DNA of 64,000 bases, from assembly GCA_023436145.1 (NCBI GenBank), contig JAEZKP010000104.1, positions 1 through 64,000 of the forward strand, in the 5' to 3' direction. Origin of the DNA: Fibrobacterota bacterium (GTDB lineage Bacteria; Fibrobacterota; Chitinivibrionia; Chitinivibrionales; Chitinispirillaceae). Below are positions 1 to 8,775 of the stretch, piece after piece. Position numbers and translations under genes: made by a program. A model generated the notes under the pieces. It saw nothing but the letters and a program-made list of their open reading frames with translations. It was not told where the DNA came from and ran no database searches. Each line of letters begins with the position of its first letter. The stretch's first letter is position 1.

Positions 1-90
1 TGGGTATTGTAATTTGGGTTTTGTTTGGAATTTAAGATTTGTGATTTGGTGCTTTCTGGTCTGAAAATCCAAATTCCAAGCTGTTTTTTG
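1..90. repeat. degenerate T/G-rich low-complexity tract
   Basis: The first 90 bases are built from imperfect variants of short T/G words such as ATTTGGG, TTTGGAATTT and GATTTGTGATTTGG, ending in a partial inverted copy (AAATCCAAATTCCAAG). No gene was seen between the window start and the hydrolase start at 393. This kind of degenerate repeat is common in intergenic DNA; no function is inferred. Confidence 0.35.
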
Positions 91-392
91 CAGTAATCCT
101 TTGTTAAATTAACCGGACACTACTGAATTTAAATATAATCAAACATTCTAAAACAGAAACTTGGTAATGGAAGAAAAACAGGCTCTTCTTCCTGATAAAG
201 ACAGGTAACTCGGGATGGTGTGGCAAGTTTTCCCTTTCAATTAGAATTTCCCGCTCTGATTGATATTACCTTTTACACCTTCATTTGACATTTTAATAGT
301 TTAGTTAACATATTTATTAATTATTACTTCCAGAAAATTCTCATTACCATTTTTACAGCTGCACGCCTCTGTCTTTTAGAAAGGGACCTGAA

Positions 393-1916
393 ATGAAACG
401 ATTAATAGTATGTTGTGATGGCACATGGAATACTGCGGATCAGACTGAGGATGGAGTCTTTACACCAACCAATGTCGTAAAAATTTTCAATGCAGTTGAT
501 GACACATCAAAAGAAAAAGGCATTGAACAGATTAAATATTATCATCCTGGTGTAGGTGCTGATGAAACTATAGTTAAAAAACTTAAAGGCGGAATCAGTG
601 GTAACGGGATCGACAAGATAATTATGAGTGCTTATGCATGGATTTGCAGAAATTACCAAACTGGTGATGATATCTTTCTTTTCGGTTTCAGTAGAGGCGC
701 ATTTACAGCCAGAAGCGTTTCAGGTCTAATAGGCAAGTGCAGCTTGCTTAATCTGAATGGTGTCGAGGATAAAGAAACCTGGGAATGGATCGAAAAAGTA
801 TACAAAAAGGGCTATCGGGAACCAGACAGGAATAATGACTGGAAAAAAGGCATTAAATTCATACCACTGCCTGAAACTCAGCAACAAGCACCTATAAAAT
901 TTATTGGTGTATGGGACACTGTAGGATCACTGGGAGTTCCCGATGATATGTCCATATTTAATACTTTTGACAATAAAAAAAGATATCAATTCCATAATAC
1001 AGAGCTTGGCGACAATGTCGAATACGCTGTGCATGCGGTTGCTATTGATGAAATCAGAGCCAGCTTTTCCCCAACCTTGTGGACTAACTTCACCAATGAC
1101 CAGAAACGTAAACAGGTCTGGTTTCCAGGTGAACATGGCGATGTCGGTGGTGGCAGAAAGGAAACGGGTCTGTCTGATGGAGCACTACTATGGATGATCG
1201 AACAGGCCCGCGCAGCCGATCTGGTCTTTAAAGAACAAATGATTAAACAGATCAAACCTGACCCATCTGGTTTTGCACATAACCCTGTTACCGGATTTTA
1301 TAAGGTGCTAAGGACTCAGCCACGTAATATTCCATTAATAGACTCCACAAACAAGGAAATTATTCATTATTCAGCACTTAATCGCCAACAAAATCCACCA
1401 ATTTATTTAAACTCCTACAGAAAAACATACCGACTGAAACCCGGTGAGATGATGAGCTGTACAGTTTACGCAAAAGAACACTGGAATGAAACCGGTATTT
1501 ATCTGGAAAAAGATGCGCATTATAAATTTACTGCAAAAGGCCAATGGACAGATAGCAACATTAAATGTGGACCTGGTGGCACAAATGATGGCATATTCCA
1601 ATTAGGTGAAATTGCCCATATACTAGGTACCACCATGGGTAAACTGGAGAGCTTATTCAACAAAAATGCAGATCTGATAGGGACAAAACGGATTGAAGAG
1701 CATCCCTGGATGTCGCTTATCGGAATTATTGCCAACTGTGCAAATCCGGGTTATGATGGGACTCCGGATAAACATCAGCATTTCCTGATAGGTGATAATT
1801 GCGAGTTGAGCCATATTACCAAACCAGGTTATCTTTATTGTTTTGCAAATGATTCCTGGGAATTCTACTGGAATAATCAGGGTTCAGTAACATTTACCAT
1901 TACCAGAACTGCTTAA
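393..1916 (+). CDS. DUF2235 alpha/beta-hydrolase (Tle1-like) with lectin-like C-terminus
   Basis: A 507-residue DUF2235-family hydrolase. The family includes type VI secretion phospholipase effectors of the Tle1 group and stand-alone hydrolases. The nucleophile elbow GFSRG is at 98-102 (Ser100). Asp175 in GVWDTVG and His248 in the hallmark PGEHGDVGGG complete a visible Ser-Asp-His triad. From about residue 340 a second, beta-rich module contains WNETGIYL, GGTNDG and a terminal FANDSWEFYWNNQG block, which resembles galactose-binding/LecA-type folds. No signal peptide is seen. An AAAGGGA ribosome site lies 8 nt before the ATG. No T6SS structural, VgrG or immunity gene is adjacent, so an effector role is not supported by context. 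The family is secure; the substrate is unknown. Confidence 0.85.
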   Translation: MKRLIVCCDGTWNTADQTEDGVFTPTNVVKIFNAVDDTSKEKGIEQIKYYHPGVGADETIVKKLKGGISGNGIDKIIMSAYAWICRNYQTGDDIFLFGFSRGAFTARSVSGLIGKCSLLNLNGVEDKETWEWIEKVYKKGYREPDRNNDWKKGIKFIPLPETQQQAPIKFIGVWDTVGSLGVPDDMSIFNTFDNKKRYQFHNTELGDNVEYAVHAVAIDEIRASFSPTLWTNFTNDQKRKQVWFPGEHGDVGGGRKETGLSDGALLWMIEQARAADLVFKEQMIKQIKPDPSGFAHNPVTGFYKVLRTQPRNIPLIDSTNKEIIHYSALNRQQNPPIYLNSYRKTYRLKPGEMMSCTVYAKEHWNETGIYLEKDAHYKFTAKGQWTDSNIKCGPGGTNDGIFQLGEIAHILGTTMGKLESLFNKNADLIGTKRIEEHPWMSLIGIIANCANPGYDGTPDKHQHFLIGDNCELSHITKPGYLYCFANDSWEFYWNNQGSVTFTITRTA

Positions 1917-1986
1917 AAAAAGGAAAAAAAAACGGACATAATAAAATGTCATTATATTCACCTCTTGTCATTTTTCTGAAAGCAAA

Positions 1987-2018
1987 AAAGGACGGTTATT
2001 TTTTGATAACCGTCCTTT
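1987..2018 (-). terminator. rho-independent terminator of the sulfurtransferase gene
   Basis: A perfect 13-bp stem (1987-1999 with 2006-2018) with a 6-nt loop sits between two convergent genes. Read on the minus strand it is followed by a run of T (the As at 1984-1989), so it mainly terminates the rhodanese gene. It may also slow readthrough from the DUF2235 gene. Confidence 0.8.
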
Positions 2019-2073
2019 CTGAAAAATCTGTAATTAAAACTATCTGATCAAAAATATAAATAAATCCACAAAA

Positions 2074-2988
2074 TTACCATGTAAATTTCTGCACCGGTGC
2101 CCTTGGATCTAAAGTCCATTCCTGAATTGATCCATCATAAAGACTGGTATTGGGATATCCTAATACTTCTGATAAAAGAAACCACCATGTAGCCGCAAAA
2201 CCACCTACACCGCAATAAACGATGTTCTTCTTGTAGCTGGGAAGTCCTACAACTCCCCGCGCCATGGCGGCAAGTGTCTCACAGTCTTTGTAAAGTCCTT
2301 CGCTGGTAAACACCCAGGGTGTGGGAAGATTGACGGCACCGGCAATATGGCCATCCTTTTCAGAAAATTCTCTTGGAGTAGTCACCCCGAAAAAATCCTG
2401 GGGAATTCTGGCATCGATTATCCTGCTGTAAAACATATGACTGGCAACGTAATTTTTGGTAGCCAGAACCGAACTATTAAATGGAGCTTTATAAACGGTG
2501 ATCTGAGGAATTTCTACCTGCTGAGAAAGTTGCCTGCCTTGTGCCTGCCATCTGGTATATCCCCCATCAAGAATAGCCACGTTAGCAATACCAGCATATA
2601 TAAGAGTCCAGGCGACCCTGTTTGTCTGTGCACGATCATAATCGTTTTCAGCAGTGTTAGCCAATACAACCCGGGAAGAAGCATTGATTCCGAGTTCACC
2701 GATTTTTGCCCGCAAATCTTCATCCTCCGGCAGTTCCAGTAAGAGATTATCCCGGGTAACCCACCAGCCATCTGCAGGTGAATTTATCGAATTAGCGATA
2801 TGGCCCTCCATATAAACATCAGAACCTCTCAAATCAATAATTTTAATACCTGTATGAAGATTAGCTGCCAGCCATTCAGTTGAAACGATCGGGTTAATTT
2901 TTCTATTACAACCATCTGCCGATGTCGCAATTGATGTTAATATTAATGAGGCAAATACCATCACCACCATGAAATGAGACTTCTTCAT
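2074..2988 (-). CDS. exported tandem-rhodanese sulfurtransferase
   Basis: A 304-residue two-domain rhodanese of the thiosulfate/3-mercaptopyruvate sulfurtransferase type, which moves sulfane sulfur onto a thiophilic acceptor through a cysteine persulfide. The N-terminus (basic residues then VVMVFASLILTSIATSADG) is a Sec signal peptide, so the enzyme should act in the periplasm or outside the cell. The C-terminal domain carries the active-site loop CGVGGFA with Cys259. The matching strand of the N-terminal domain (around VVLANTAEND) has no cysteine, the usual inactive first half. The loop differs from classical CRKGVTA or CGSGVTA, so donor specificity cannot be called. The start is backed by CGGAGGG five nt before the ATG. 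It is monocistronic with its own terminator. Confidence 0.85.
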   Translation of the reverse strand: MKKSHFMVVMVFASLILTSIATSADGCNRKINPIVSTEWLAANLHTGIKIIDLRGSDVYMEGHIANSINSPADGWWVTRDNLLLELPEDEDLRAKIGELGINASSRVVLANTAENDYDRAQTNRVAWTLIYAGIANVAILDGGYTRWQAQGRQLSQQVEIPQITVYKAPFNSSVLATKNYVASHMFYSRIIDARIPQDFFGVTTPREFSEKDGHIAGAVNLPTPWVFTSEGLYKDCETLAAMARGVVGLPSYKKNIVYCGVGGFAATWWFLLSEVLGYPNTSLYDGSIQEWTLDPRAPVQKFTW

Positions 2989-3713
2989 AATCCCTCCGGG
3001 AAAATCAGTAAATGTGTGATGTAATACATTGTATTCTGTGCACTACTGGAACCATTCCAAAAAGACAGTGAAGCAATCCTTTGGTGCAGGTTAATATCAG
3101 GGTTCACAGAACATGATGATAATCAATATACTAATGAAATCACCTTAAAACAAAAAAATATTTTACACATTTGAAAAATGATTTAACGGATATATATAGG
3201 TTAAAGCAATAAAATCAAATCACTTAACTGAATTACATCCGCATTCTGAATTTTTATGGTCTACCTTGAATTTATGTAATTATATATCTTTGTACGCAAA
3301 ATTTTAAACAACTTTTCCCTTCTATACCCAAATACCACCATTTTAAAACTTGAGGTGCTCTTATTAATTTATCCAGCTACGCACCTGTTATTTATATATC
3401 TATCTGAATCAGATGATACTTTGGTCATAAATGGCGATACCAGTGGAACCCTCCCCTACCTTGTTACCACAATTTCGATGGCTTTACGGAATCCGCCTTA
3501 TTGTAGATTAATTGAAATCGAAAATTTCATCAAAAACTCCGAAGGATGCGATGAAAAAGAATTATAATAAATCTATAATTAATGCATCTATATATAATAT
3601 ACAGTGATAACGGATGCCTGGTTATCTGGGTAAGGCAGAAACTGGAAGTATTATCTATATTAAATGTTGATTTCAGCTGATAATCATTTACCATACATCC
3701 CAGGATTAATAAT
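2989..3713. other. AT-rich intergenic region without a supported gene
   Basis: About 720 bases between the divergent rhodanese and GH8 genes. It is strongly AT-rich with many short TATA-type stretches. The only open frame of any size (70 codons, 3355-3567) has no recognisable domain, ribosome site or protein-like composition. Both flanking promoters must lie here, but no clear -35/-10 pair could be picked with confidence. Confidence 0.5.
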
Positions 3714-5261
3714 ATGACTGGTTCTGAACAGAAAGTTTTATCCTGTGTCCGAGGCTATCTGAAAAGATTTCTAAAAACCATAATCTTTTCATTTGTATTA
3801 ACAAATGTCGGAATTGAGGCGCAAAACAAGCCCTTCCCTCAGCAGGTTAATTACCCCGGATGCATAAAACCGACTACCGTTACTCAAACCGACATGAATG
3901 AGACAGTTAAAAGCTATTATCAGAATTGGAAAACAAAATACCTAAAGAAATCCGATGGCGGTGACATCGGTAATGGTTATTATATCAATATGAAAGGAAC
4001 CGGCGGTTCCGGTACTGAGGTGACCACCTCAGAAGCCCACGGTTATGGAATGATTATCTTCTCATTGATGGCTGGATTTGATGATTCTGCGCAAATTTAC
4101 TATGATGGAATGGTTAACCTTTATGATTTGCATAGGAGCACCATTAATGAACACCTTATGTCATGGGTGATCGACCCGGTTAATGGTAATAGTGATGGTG
4201 CAGCCGATGGGGACATGGATATAGCTTACTCGTTACTTCTGGCTTCTGAACAGTGGGGTAACGATGGAAAAATCCAGTATAAAACTAAAGCAGATTCGAT
4301 GATCAACCTGGGGATAAAAGGGGACGATGTAAGGAAAAATGGATCAAAACGGACAACTCTTGGTGACTGGGACAATTCCCTTTACAACACCCGCTCATCA
4401 GACTGGATGGCTGATCATATGAGAGCTTATCACGGTTTGACTAATGATCCATTATGGCTTGAAGCTGCTGATACCATTTATTCTCTGATTACCCAGATTA
4501 CTTCCAAATATTCAACCAGTACCGGGCTGATGCCTGATTTTGTTGTAGGGAAAGACCCTGCTCCAGCACAACCCGATTTTCTGGAAGCACAGACTGATGG
4601 CGATTATTCTTGGAATGCATGCAGATTTCCCTGGAGAATTGCAGTTGATTATGCACACTACGGGACAATGGCTGCTAAACTACACTTTAACAAAATGCTT
4701 GCATGGTTGAAAAGCAGTACTAATAATGATCCGAAAAGAATCGTTGCTGGATATAAACTCGATGGTTCTGAATTGGTAAGTTATTCAGATATGTCATTTA
4801 TCGCACCCTTCGTTGCTTCCTGTATCTGTGATGCTACTCATCAGGAGTACCTGAATAAAGGATGGAGTGCCATCAAAGATCCCCAGGGCGATTATTATGG
4901 TGATAGTATCGCTCTTCTATGCCTATTATTAATCTCAGGAAACTGGTGGAAACCGGATTTCACCACCGTACCAGTATCTAAGAATCCACCAGTTTCAAAG
5001 AGCCGTTTCAAATGCGGAATACAAGTAAGTAATACAATTCTTACAGTACATTATAAAATACCATCTCCGGGAAATGTAAATTTTGCTCTTTATGACATGT
5101 CAGGCAGGCTTTGTAAACAAATACAGAAACAGAGTGATGCATCTTCGCAACAAGTTCAATTCAATTTGAATCCATTGGGATTGCGATCAGGTGTTTACCT
5201 GCTGAGAGTTTCAGCTCCAGCTGGTGAACATGGGCTATTGGTCAGATACAATGGCAGCTGA
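3714..5261 (+). CDS. secreted GH8 glycoside hydrolase with Por-type C-terminal domain
   Basis: A 515-residue family 8 glycosidase; the family holds endoglucanases, chitosanases, licheninases and xylanases. A hydrophobic stretch after KRFLK (about residues 20-36) is a signal peptide ending near EAQ. The proton-donor motif SEAHGYGM contains Glu107. The family signature AADGDMDIAYSLLLASEQW (163-181) carries the conserved acidic pair Asp165/Asp167. The last ~80 residues read as a Por/T9SS-like sorting domain: beta strands, YDMSGRL and the closing GLRSGVYLLRV. A substrate of beta-1,4-glucan, xylan or chitosan type is likely but not resolved. The gene stands alone. The n-region before the hydrophobic core is long, so a later start is possible. 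Confidence 0.88.
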   Translation: MTGSEQKVLSCVRGYLKRFLKTIIFSFVLTNVGIEAQNKPFPQQVNYPGCIKPTTVTQTDMNETVKSYYQNWKTKYLKKSDGGDIGNGYYINMKGTGGSGTEVTTSEAHGYGMIIFSLMAGFDDSAQIYYDGMVNLYDLHRSTINEHLMSWVIDPVNGNSDGAADGDMDIAYSLLLASEQWGNDGKIQYKTKADSMINLGIKGDDVRKNGSKRTTLGDWDNSLYNTRSSDWMADHMRAYHGLTNDPLWLEAADTIYSLITQITSKYSTSTGLMPDFVVGKDPAPAQPDFLEAQTDGDYSWNACRFPWRIAVDYAHYGTMAAKLHFNKMLAWLKSSTNNDPKRIVAGYKLDGSELVSYSDMSFIAPFVASCICDATHQEYLNKGWSAIKDPQGDYYGDSIALLCLLLISGNWWKPDFTTVPVSKNPPVSKSRFKCGIQVSNTILTVHYKIPSPGNVNFALYDMSGRLCKQIQKQSDASSQQVQFNLNPLGLRSGVYLLRVSAPAGEHGLLVRYNGS

Positions 5262-5353
5262 ACCACATTCACCATTAAATACACTGTATTTCTACATTTG
5301 ATAATATATGTTTTTTTCTGATTCTGCATAGTACCCCAAATCTATGGTATGAA

Positions 5354-5530
5354 ATGAAACTTAACCCTGAAGTGTTTAAAAGAAGAGGAAAAGTAATTCA
5401 ATTAATACATGATTTGGTAATATATGGAAATGTATGTAATTTGAGTTGTGCTTACTGTATGAAAGAGGAATCTCCTTTTTCCGGGAATATCGAAATATAT
5501 GAATCTGAAAACCTGTTGAAAAAGAGAGTT
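5354..5530 (+). pseudogene. radical SAM protein, 5' remnant
   Basis: The frame opens with about 58 protein-like residues that include CNLSCAYC, the CxxxCxxC 4Fe-4S/SAM cluster motif, in the usual N-terminal position. Past roughly base 5530 the reading (about 35 more codons) loses any resemblance to the family and the frame stops at 5635. A radical SAM enzyme needs about 200 further residues for its barrel, and none is found in any frame downstream. It is best read as a truncated gene. The break position is an estimate by eye. Confidence 0.55.
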
Positions 5531-5670
5531 AAATTTGTTTGCTCAATAATACCAGCTTTTGTGCGGCCTTTAAGACACTCATCAAAGATCGATTTAAGTG
5601 CCTCAATTATTTCTTTTTTTTCCATAATAGTATAGTCCGTTATTGATTGTGCTTTTGATTTATGAAACAC
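5531..5670 (-). pseudogene. fragment of an unidentified gene in inverted orientation
   Basis: On the minus strand, just beyond where the radical SAM homology ends, there is a protein-like segment reading MEKKEIIEALKSIFDECLKG and onward to KAGIIEQTN, then random sequence antisense to the radical SAM remnant. The segment looks like an amphipathic helix pair. I do not recognise the family. Two truncated coding pieces meeting head-on suggest a deletion or inversion junction. Confidence is low that this was ever a gene. Confidence 0.25.
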
Positions 5671-5963
5671 AGTTAAAATAATATATTAAATAGCCAACAG
5701 AAGGAATCTGATCTATTAATGTCAATATACATTTTTATTTTAAAACCATATGTCTATCTTCCTGCATGTATAGTAAAATCTGATCATGCATTTCCGTAAC
5801 AAAAATGCCTGATCCGGATATGATGATTTTTCTTTTTTTCATCCCTATACCTACAGAATTTTAATGATTAGTCCTATAACTACACTGGCACAACTATTGA
5901 TCAATTATTCATTAACTCACAGAAATGACTCATCATGGTAAATCAGACTCAAAAGAGGTGATC

Positions 5964-6470
5964 ATGAAAACCGTTTTCGCATTATTCTCAGATATTCAGA
6001 CCGCACAAGAAGCAGTGGATAATATTCTGCAAGCTGGCTTTGCTGAAGAACAGATGAATGCTATTGCTCAGGAAGTGATTGCAAAGGAGTTGGAGATAAC
6101 CGATCCTAAAACGATGGTACTCAAAACAGATCAGCTGGGCAAAAAAGCAATTCAAGGTCTCCCTTCTCTTTTTATCGGTAAAAAAGGGATAAACATCTCC
6201 GATGTGGGACGGGTACTTGCCAGTGGAACCATTGCTGTAGAACTTGCAGGGACAGCCAGTATTCATTCTCACGGTGGACTCAAACTTGTACTCGAACAGT
6301 TCAATATACCTCAAAATATCGCAAATACCTACACCAGCGGCCTCAAAGCTGGCGGAGTCCTCTTCTGTTTGAGAATTGAAGATAAAAGACAGGGCGAAAC
6401 CATTCAGTTACTTATTGGTAATAAAGGTATTCAGGTGTATAGCGTTCAGCAAAGTACGCCATCTATTTGA
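5964..6470 (+). CDS. YflT-like general stress protein
   Basis: A 168-residue soluble protein. The start at 5964 is preferred over an upstream ATG at 5925 because AAGAGGTG lies just before it and the sequence becomes family-like there (KTVFALFSDIQTAQEAVDN). The N-terminal beta-alpha unit, the central hydrophobic glycine-rich stretch and the C-terminal block (FNIPQNIANTYTSGLKAGGV, then LLIGNKGIQVYS) match heat- or general-stress-induced proteins of the YflT/17M kind. The molecular role of this family is not established. It is monocistronic, convergent with the outer-membrane protein gene downstream. Confidence 0.6.
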   Translation: MKTVFALFSDIQTAQEAVDNILQAGFAEEQMNAIAQEVIAKELEITDPKTMVLKTDQLGKKAIQGLPSLFIGKKGINISDVGRVLASGTIAVELAGTASIHSHGGLKLVLEQFNIPQNIANTYTSGLKAGGVLFCLRIEDKRQGETIQLLIGNKGIQVYSVQQSTPSI

Positions 6471-6591
6471 AGTATTTGAAGTTTCAGATCCATAGCTCAA
6501 TCGATTTCCCGGATTAATAACAGATGTGAGATACTCAGCTCAGTAAATTCTTTATGTCAATCCAAAAAACACCTGGCGAATATTCTTACTC

Positions 6592-7401
6592 TCAATTATC
6601 TTCCACCGGAAAAATTGCCTGTAAGGTAATCTGCAATGTCCAGTCTGGGAATAAATCCGACCGCAGGGCATTCCAAAACCCCTGTGCTGTACCTAAAAAT
6701 TTAAATCCGGCTATCCTGAACAGATAGCCTGCACCACCTCCTAAAGGTAAAAACCACCTCTTTGTACTAGTTTCCCAGTTTGCAGTAATTACCGGTGTGG
6801 ATGTCAACAATAGTCCATCGATTTCACCAACAACATAGTTAATAAATGGCTGCAATGTCAGTCTGTTGACATCCTTTTTATTATCATCGCCGGCAAAGGT
6901 CCACAAATTATCAGCAGCCAAACCAACCAGCCATTTCTTGTAATTAATCTCCACCACTAACGCAGGGCCCAAAGCCCACTTATCAGCACCTAAGGAATTA
7001 CCAGTTGCAGTTGGTATTAAAAAGACGGGTCCAAAACCGTATCGAAAAGGCTTAGCAGTATGTGTATTAAAATAAAAAAACGTCCTCAGATCACCCAGAC
7101 CGAAATCTCTCCCACTCTCACTGTTCACTTCGGGCTGAAAAATTACAGGTAATATCCACCTGGTGGTGAGATTCCAGTTGCCAAAATCAAAAGGTATTAT
7201 TGGCTGAACATTCAGTATTTCCTGAATGCGGTTATTAGGACCCAATCCGAAATTTGTATAACTTTGAACACCTATAAAAAGACGGTCCGCCAGAGAGTTT
7301 TGAGCTGCTTTTACCGTGCTCTCAACCGGTTCAGTCTGTTGAGCAAATCCCTGGAAAACAATCAGAGTAAATAACCCAAACTTGATCATCTGCAAAGTCA
7401 T
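6592..7401 (-). CDS. outer-membrane beta-barrel protein
   Basis: A 269-residue exported protein. A signal peptide (MIKFGLFTLIVFQGFAQ) precedes alternating aromatic and glycine-rich strands with repeated LGLGDL, FGPVFLIPTATG and LGPALVV turns, ending in a barrel-closing strand (LQITLQAIFPVEDN). This pattern is that of outer-membrane proteins often auto-annotated as neuromedin U or phenol-degradation MetA-like; those names have no functional meaning here. The ATG at 7401 has GGAAGAG six nt upstream. The role is unknown; porin or transport function is only an inference. Confidence 0.7.
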   Translation of the reverse strand: MTLQMIKFGLFTLIVFQGFAQQTEPVESTVKAAQNSLADRLFIGVQSYTNFGLGPNNRIQEILNVQPIIPFDFGNWNLTTRWILPVIFQPEVNSESGRDFGLGDLRTFFYFNTHTAKPFRYGFGPVFLIPTATGNSLGADKWALGPALVVEINYKKWLVGLAADNLWTFAGDDNKKDVNRLTLQPFINYVVGEIDGLLLTSTPVITANWETSTKRWFLPLGGGAGYLFRIAGFKFLGTAQGFWNALRSDLFPDWTLQITLQAIFPVEDN

Positions 7402-7585
7402 ATGTTCTCTTCCATTTAGGTGTTCTGTACTTTTTCACAGCAAATCCGGACAAATACTACAGAGAAGAATAGCAATATTAAAACCATGCTCCGCATTTTA
7501 AGCTCATAGTACTTTGAGCAGATACTGCTAATTACTATTTTTTTAAACAGTAACTCTTAAAAATTAAAGCATCGAAAAAATTCTT

Positions 7586-8584
7586 ATGAAACAATACAAT
7601 TGGGGAATAATTGGAACCGGTTCCATCTCCCATCTTTTCGCTCAAGGCCTTAGAAATGCATCTGGTGCAAACCTTTACTGCGTCGCCTCCAGATCCAGGC
7701 AGAAGGCAGACGCATTTGCAAAAGTTCATAACATTCCTGTGGCATACGGAAGTTATGAAGAGCTGGCAAAAGATTCGCACGTGGAAATCGTATACATAGG
7801 CACTCCTAACTCCCTGCATTGTGAAAACTCATTGCTTTGTCTCCAGAATAAAAAAGCAATCCTTTGTGAAAAACCTTTCGCTTTGAATACCTCCCAGGTG
7901 GAGAGAATGATCCATTCTGCCCGTCAGAACAATGTATTTCTCATGGAAGCACTCTGGAGCCGTTTTCTACCATCCATTCAGAAAGTTCAATCACTTATCC
8001 AAAACAAAGTGCTTGGAGAACCTCTCTGCATAAAAGCCGATTTTGGTTTTCTGGCAGAATACAATGAGCAAAGCCGCCTGTTCAATCCAACCCTTGGCGG
8101 TGGTTCACTCCTGGATATTGGCATATATCCGGTCTTTCTGGCACTTCTGCTTTTTGGCTACCCTGACAGGATCAGCTCACATTCGGTTATGGCTCCCAGC
8201 GGAGTCGATCTTTCCACCGGAATTTTCCTCTCCTGGAAATCAGGTCAGTTTGCCCAACTTGCATCTTCTTTTGGAGTGGACCTGGACACTGAAGCTATGA
8301 TCTATTGCACTAAAGGGAAAATCACACTTCACCGTAGATTTCATATGCCCACAAGACTCTCAATCACCACAGATGATCAACATAAAGAGATACCAATTGA
8401 CTGGAGAGGCAACGGGTATAATTACGAGGCCGAAGAAGTCATGAAATGTTTGTCTGAGGGAAGATTGGAAAGCCAGCTTCTACCATTAAATTTCAGCCTC
8501 CAATTGATGAAACTGCTGCAATCAATATCGCAAGCAGCAAAAAATGTTCCTGATATCTCCACCACTGAACTGTATACTGCCTGA
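7586..8584 (+). CDS. Gfo/Idh/MocA family NAD(P)-dependent oxidoreductase
   Basis: A 332-residue oxidoreductase. The Rossmann glycine motif GIIGTGSIS starts at residue 8, and the family motif CEKPF with catalytic Lys96 is at 94-98. The C-terminal alpha/beta domain includes LGGGSLLDIGIYP, typical of the dihydrodiol dehydrogenase/sugar dehydrogenase branch. Such enzymes oxidise or reduce sugars, inositols and related polyols. The exact substrate cannot be read. It lies 190 bases before a large GH116-type glycosidase in the same direction, which fits a role in handling a released sugar, although co-transcription is not shown. Confidence 0.85.
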   Translation: MKQYNWGIIGTGSISHLFAQGLRNASGANLYCVASRSRQKADAFAKVHNIPVAYGSYEELAKDSHVEIVYIGTPNSLHCENSLLCLQNKKAILCEKPFALNTSQVERMIHSARQNNVFLMEALWSRFLPSIQKVQSLIQNKVLGEPLCIKADFGFLAEYNEQSRLFNPTLGGGSLLDIGIYPVFLALLLFGYPDRISSHSVMAPSGVDLSTGIFLSWKSGQFAQLASSFGVDLDTEAMIYCTKGKITLHRRFHMPTRLSITTDDQHKEIPIDWRGNGYNYEAEEVMKCLSEGRLESQLLPLNFSLQLMKLLQSISQAAKNVPDISTTELYTA

Positions 8585-8775
8585 TCAATCGGTACTTCGG
8601 GGTTTTCTGGTCTTGAGAAGATTTCATCCCCATTTAATACGTGATTGAATACTGGGCAAAGATTATTTTTTGGTGTTTTGCAGGGTAGGGATATTGAAGC
8701 GCGAACTGAATTTTACTGCTTCAATGGAATTTCTGCAGAACTGGAAAATTCATCAATTCCTCAAATAGAACAGAA

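Noticed and set aside
393..1916. Type VI secretion island
   Set aside because: Only the DUF2235 gene is present; no Tss, VgrG, PAAR or immunity gene nearby.
3355..3567. 70-codon open frame in the gap before the GH8 gene
   Set aside because: No ribosome site, no recognisable domain, AT-rich composition; likely chance.
5452..5670. Complete small minus-strand gene of 72 codons
   Set aside because: Its second half is simply antisense to the radical SAM remnant; only the first part looks protein-like, so it is listed as a fragment.
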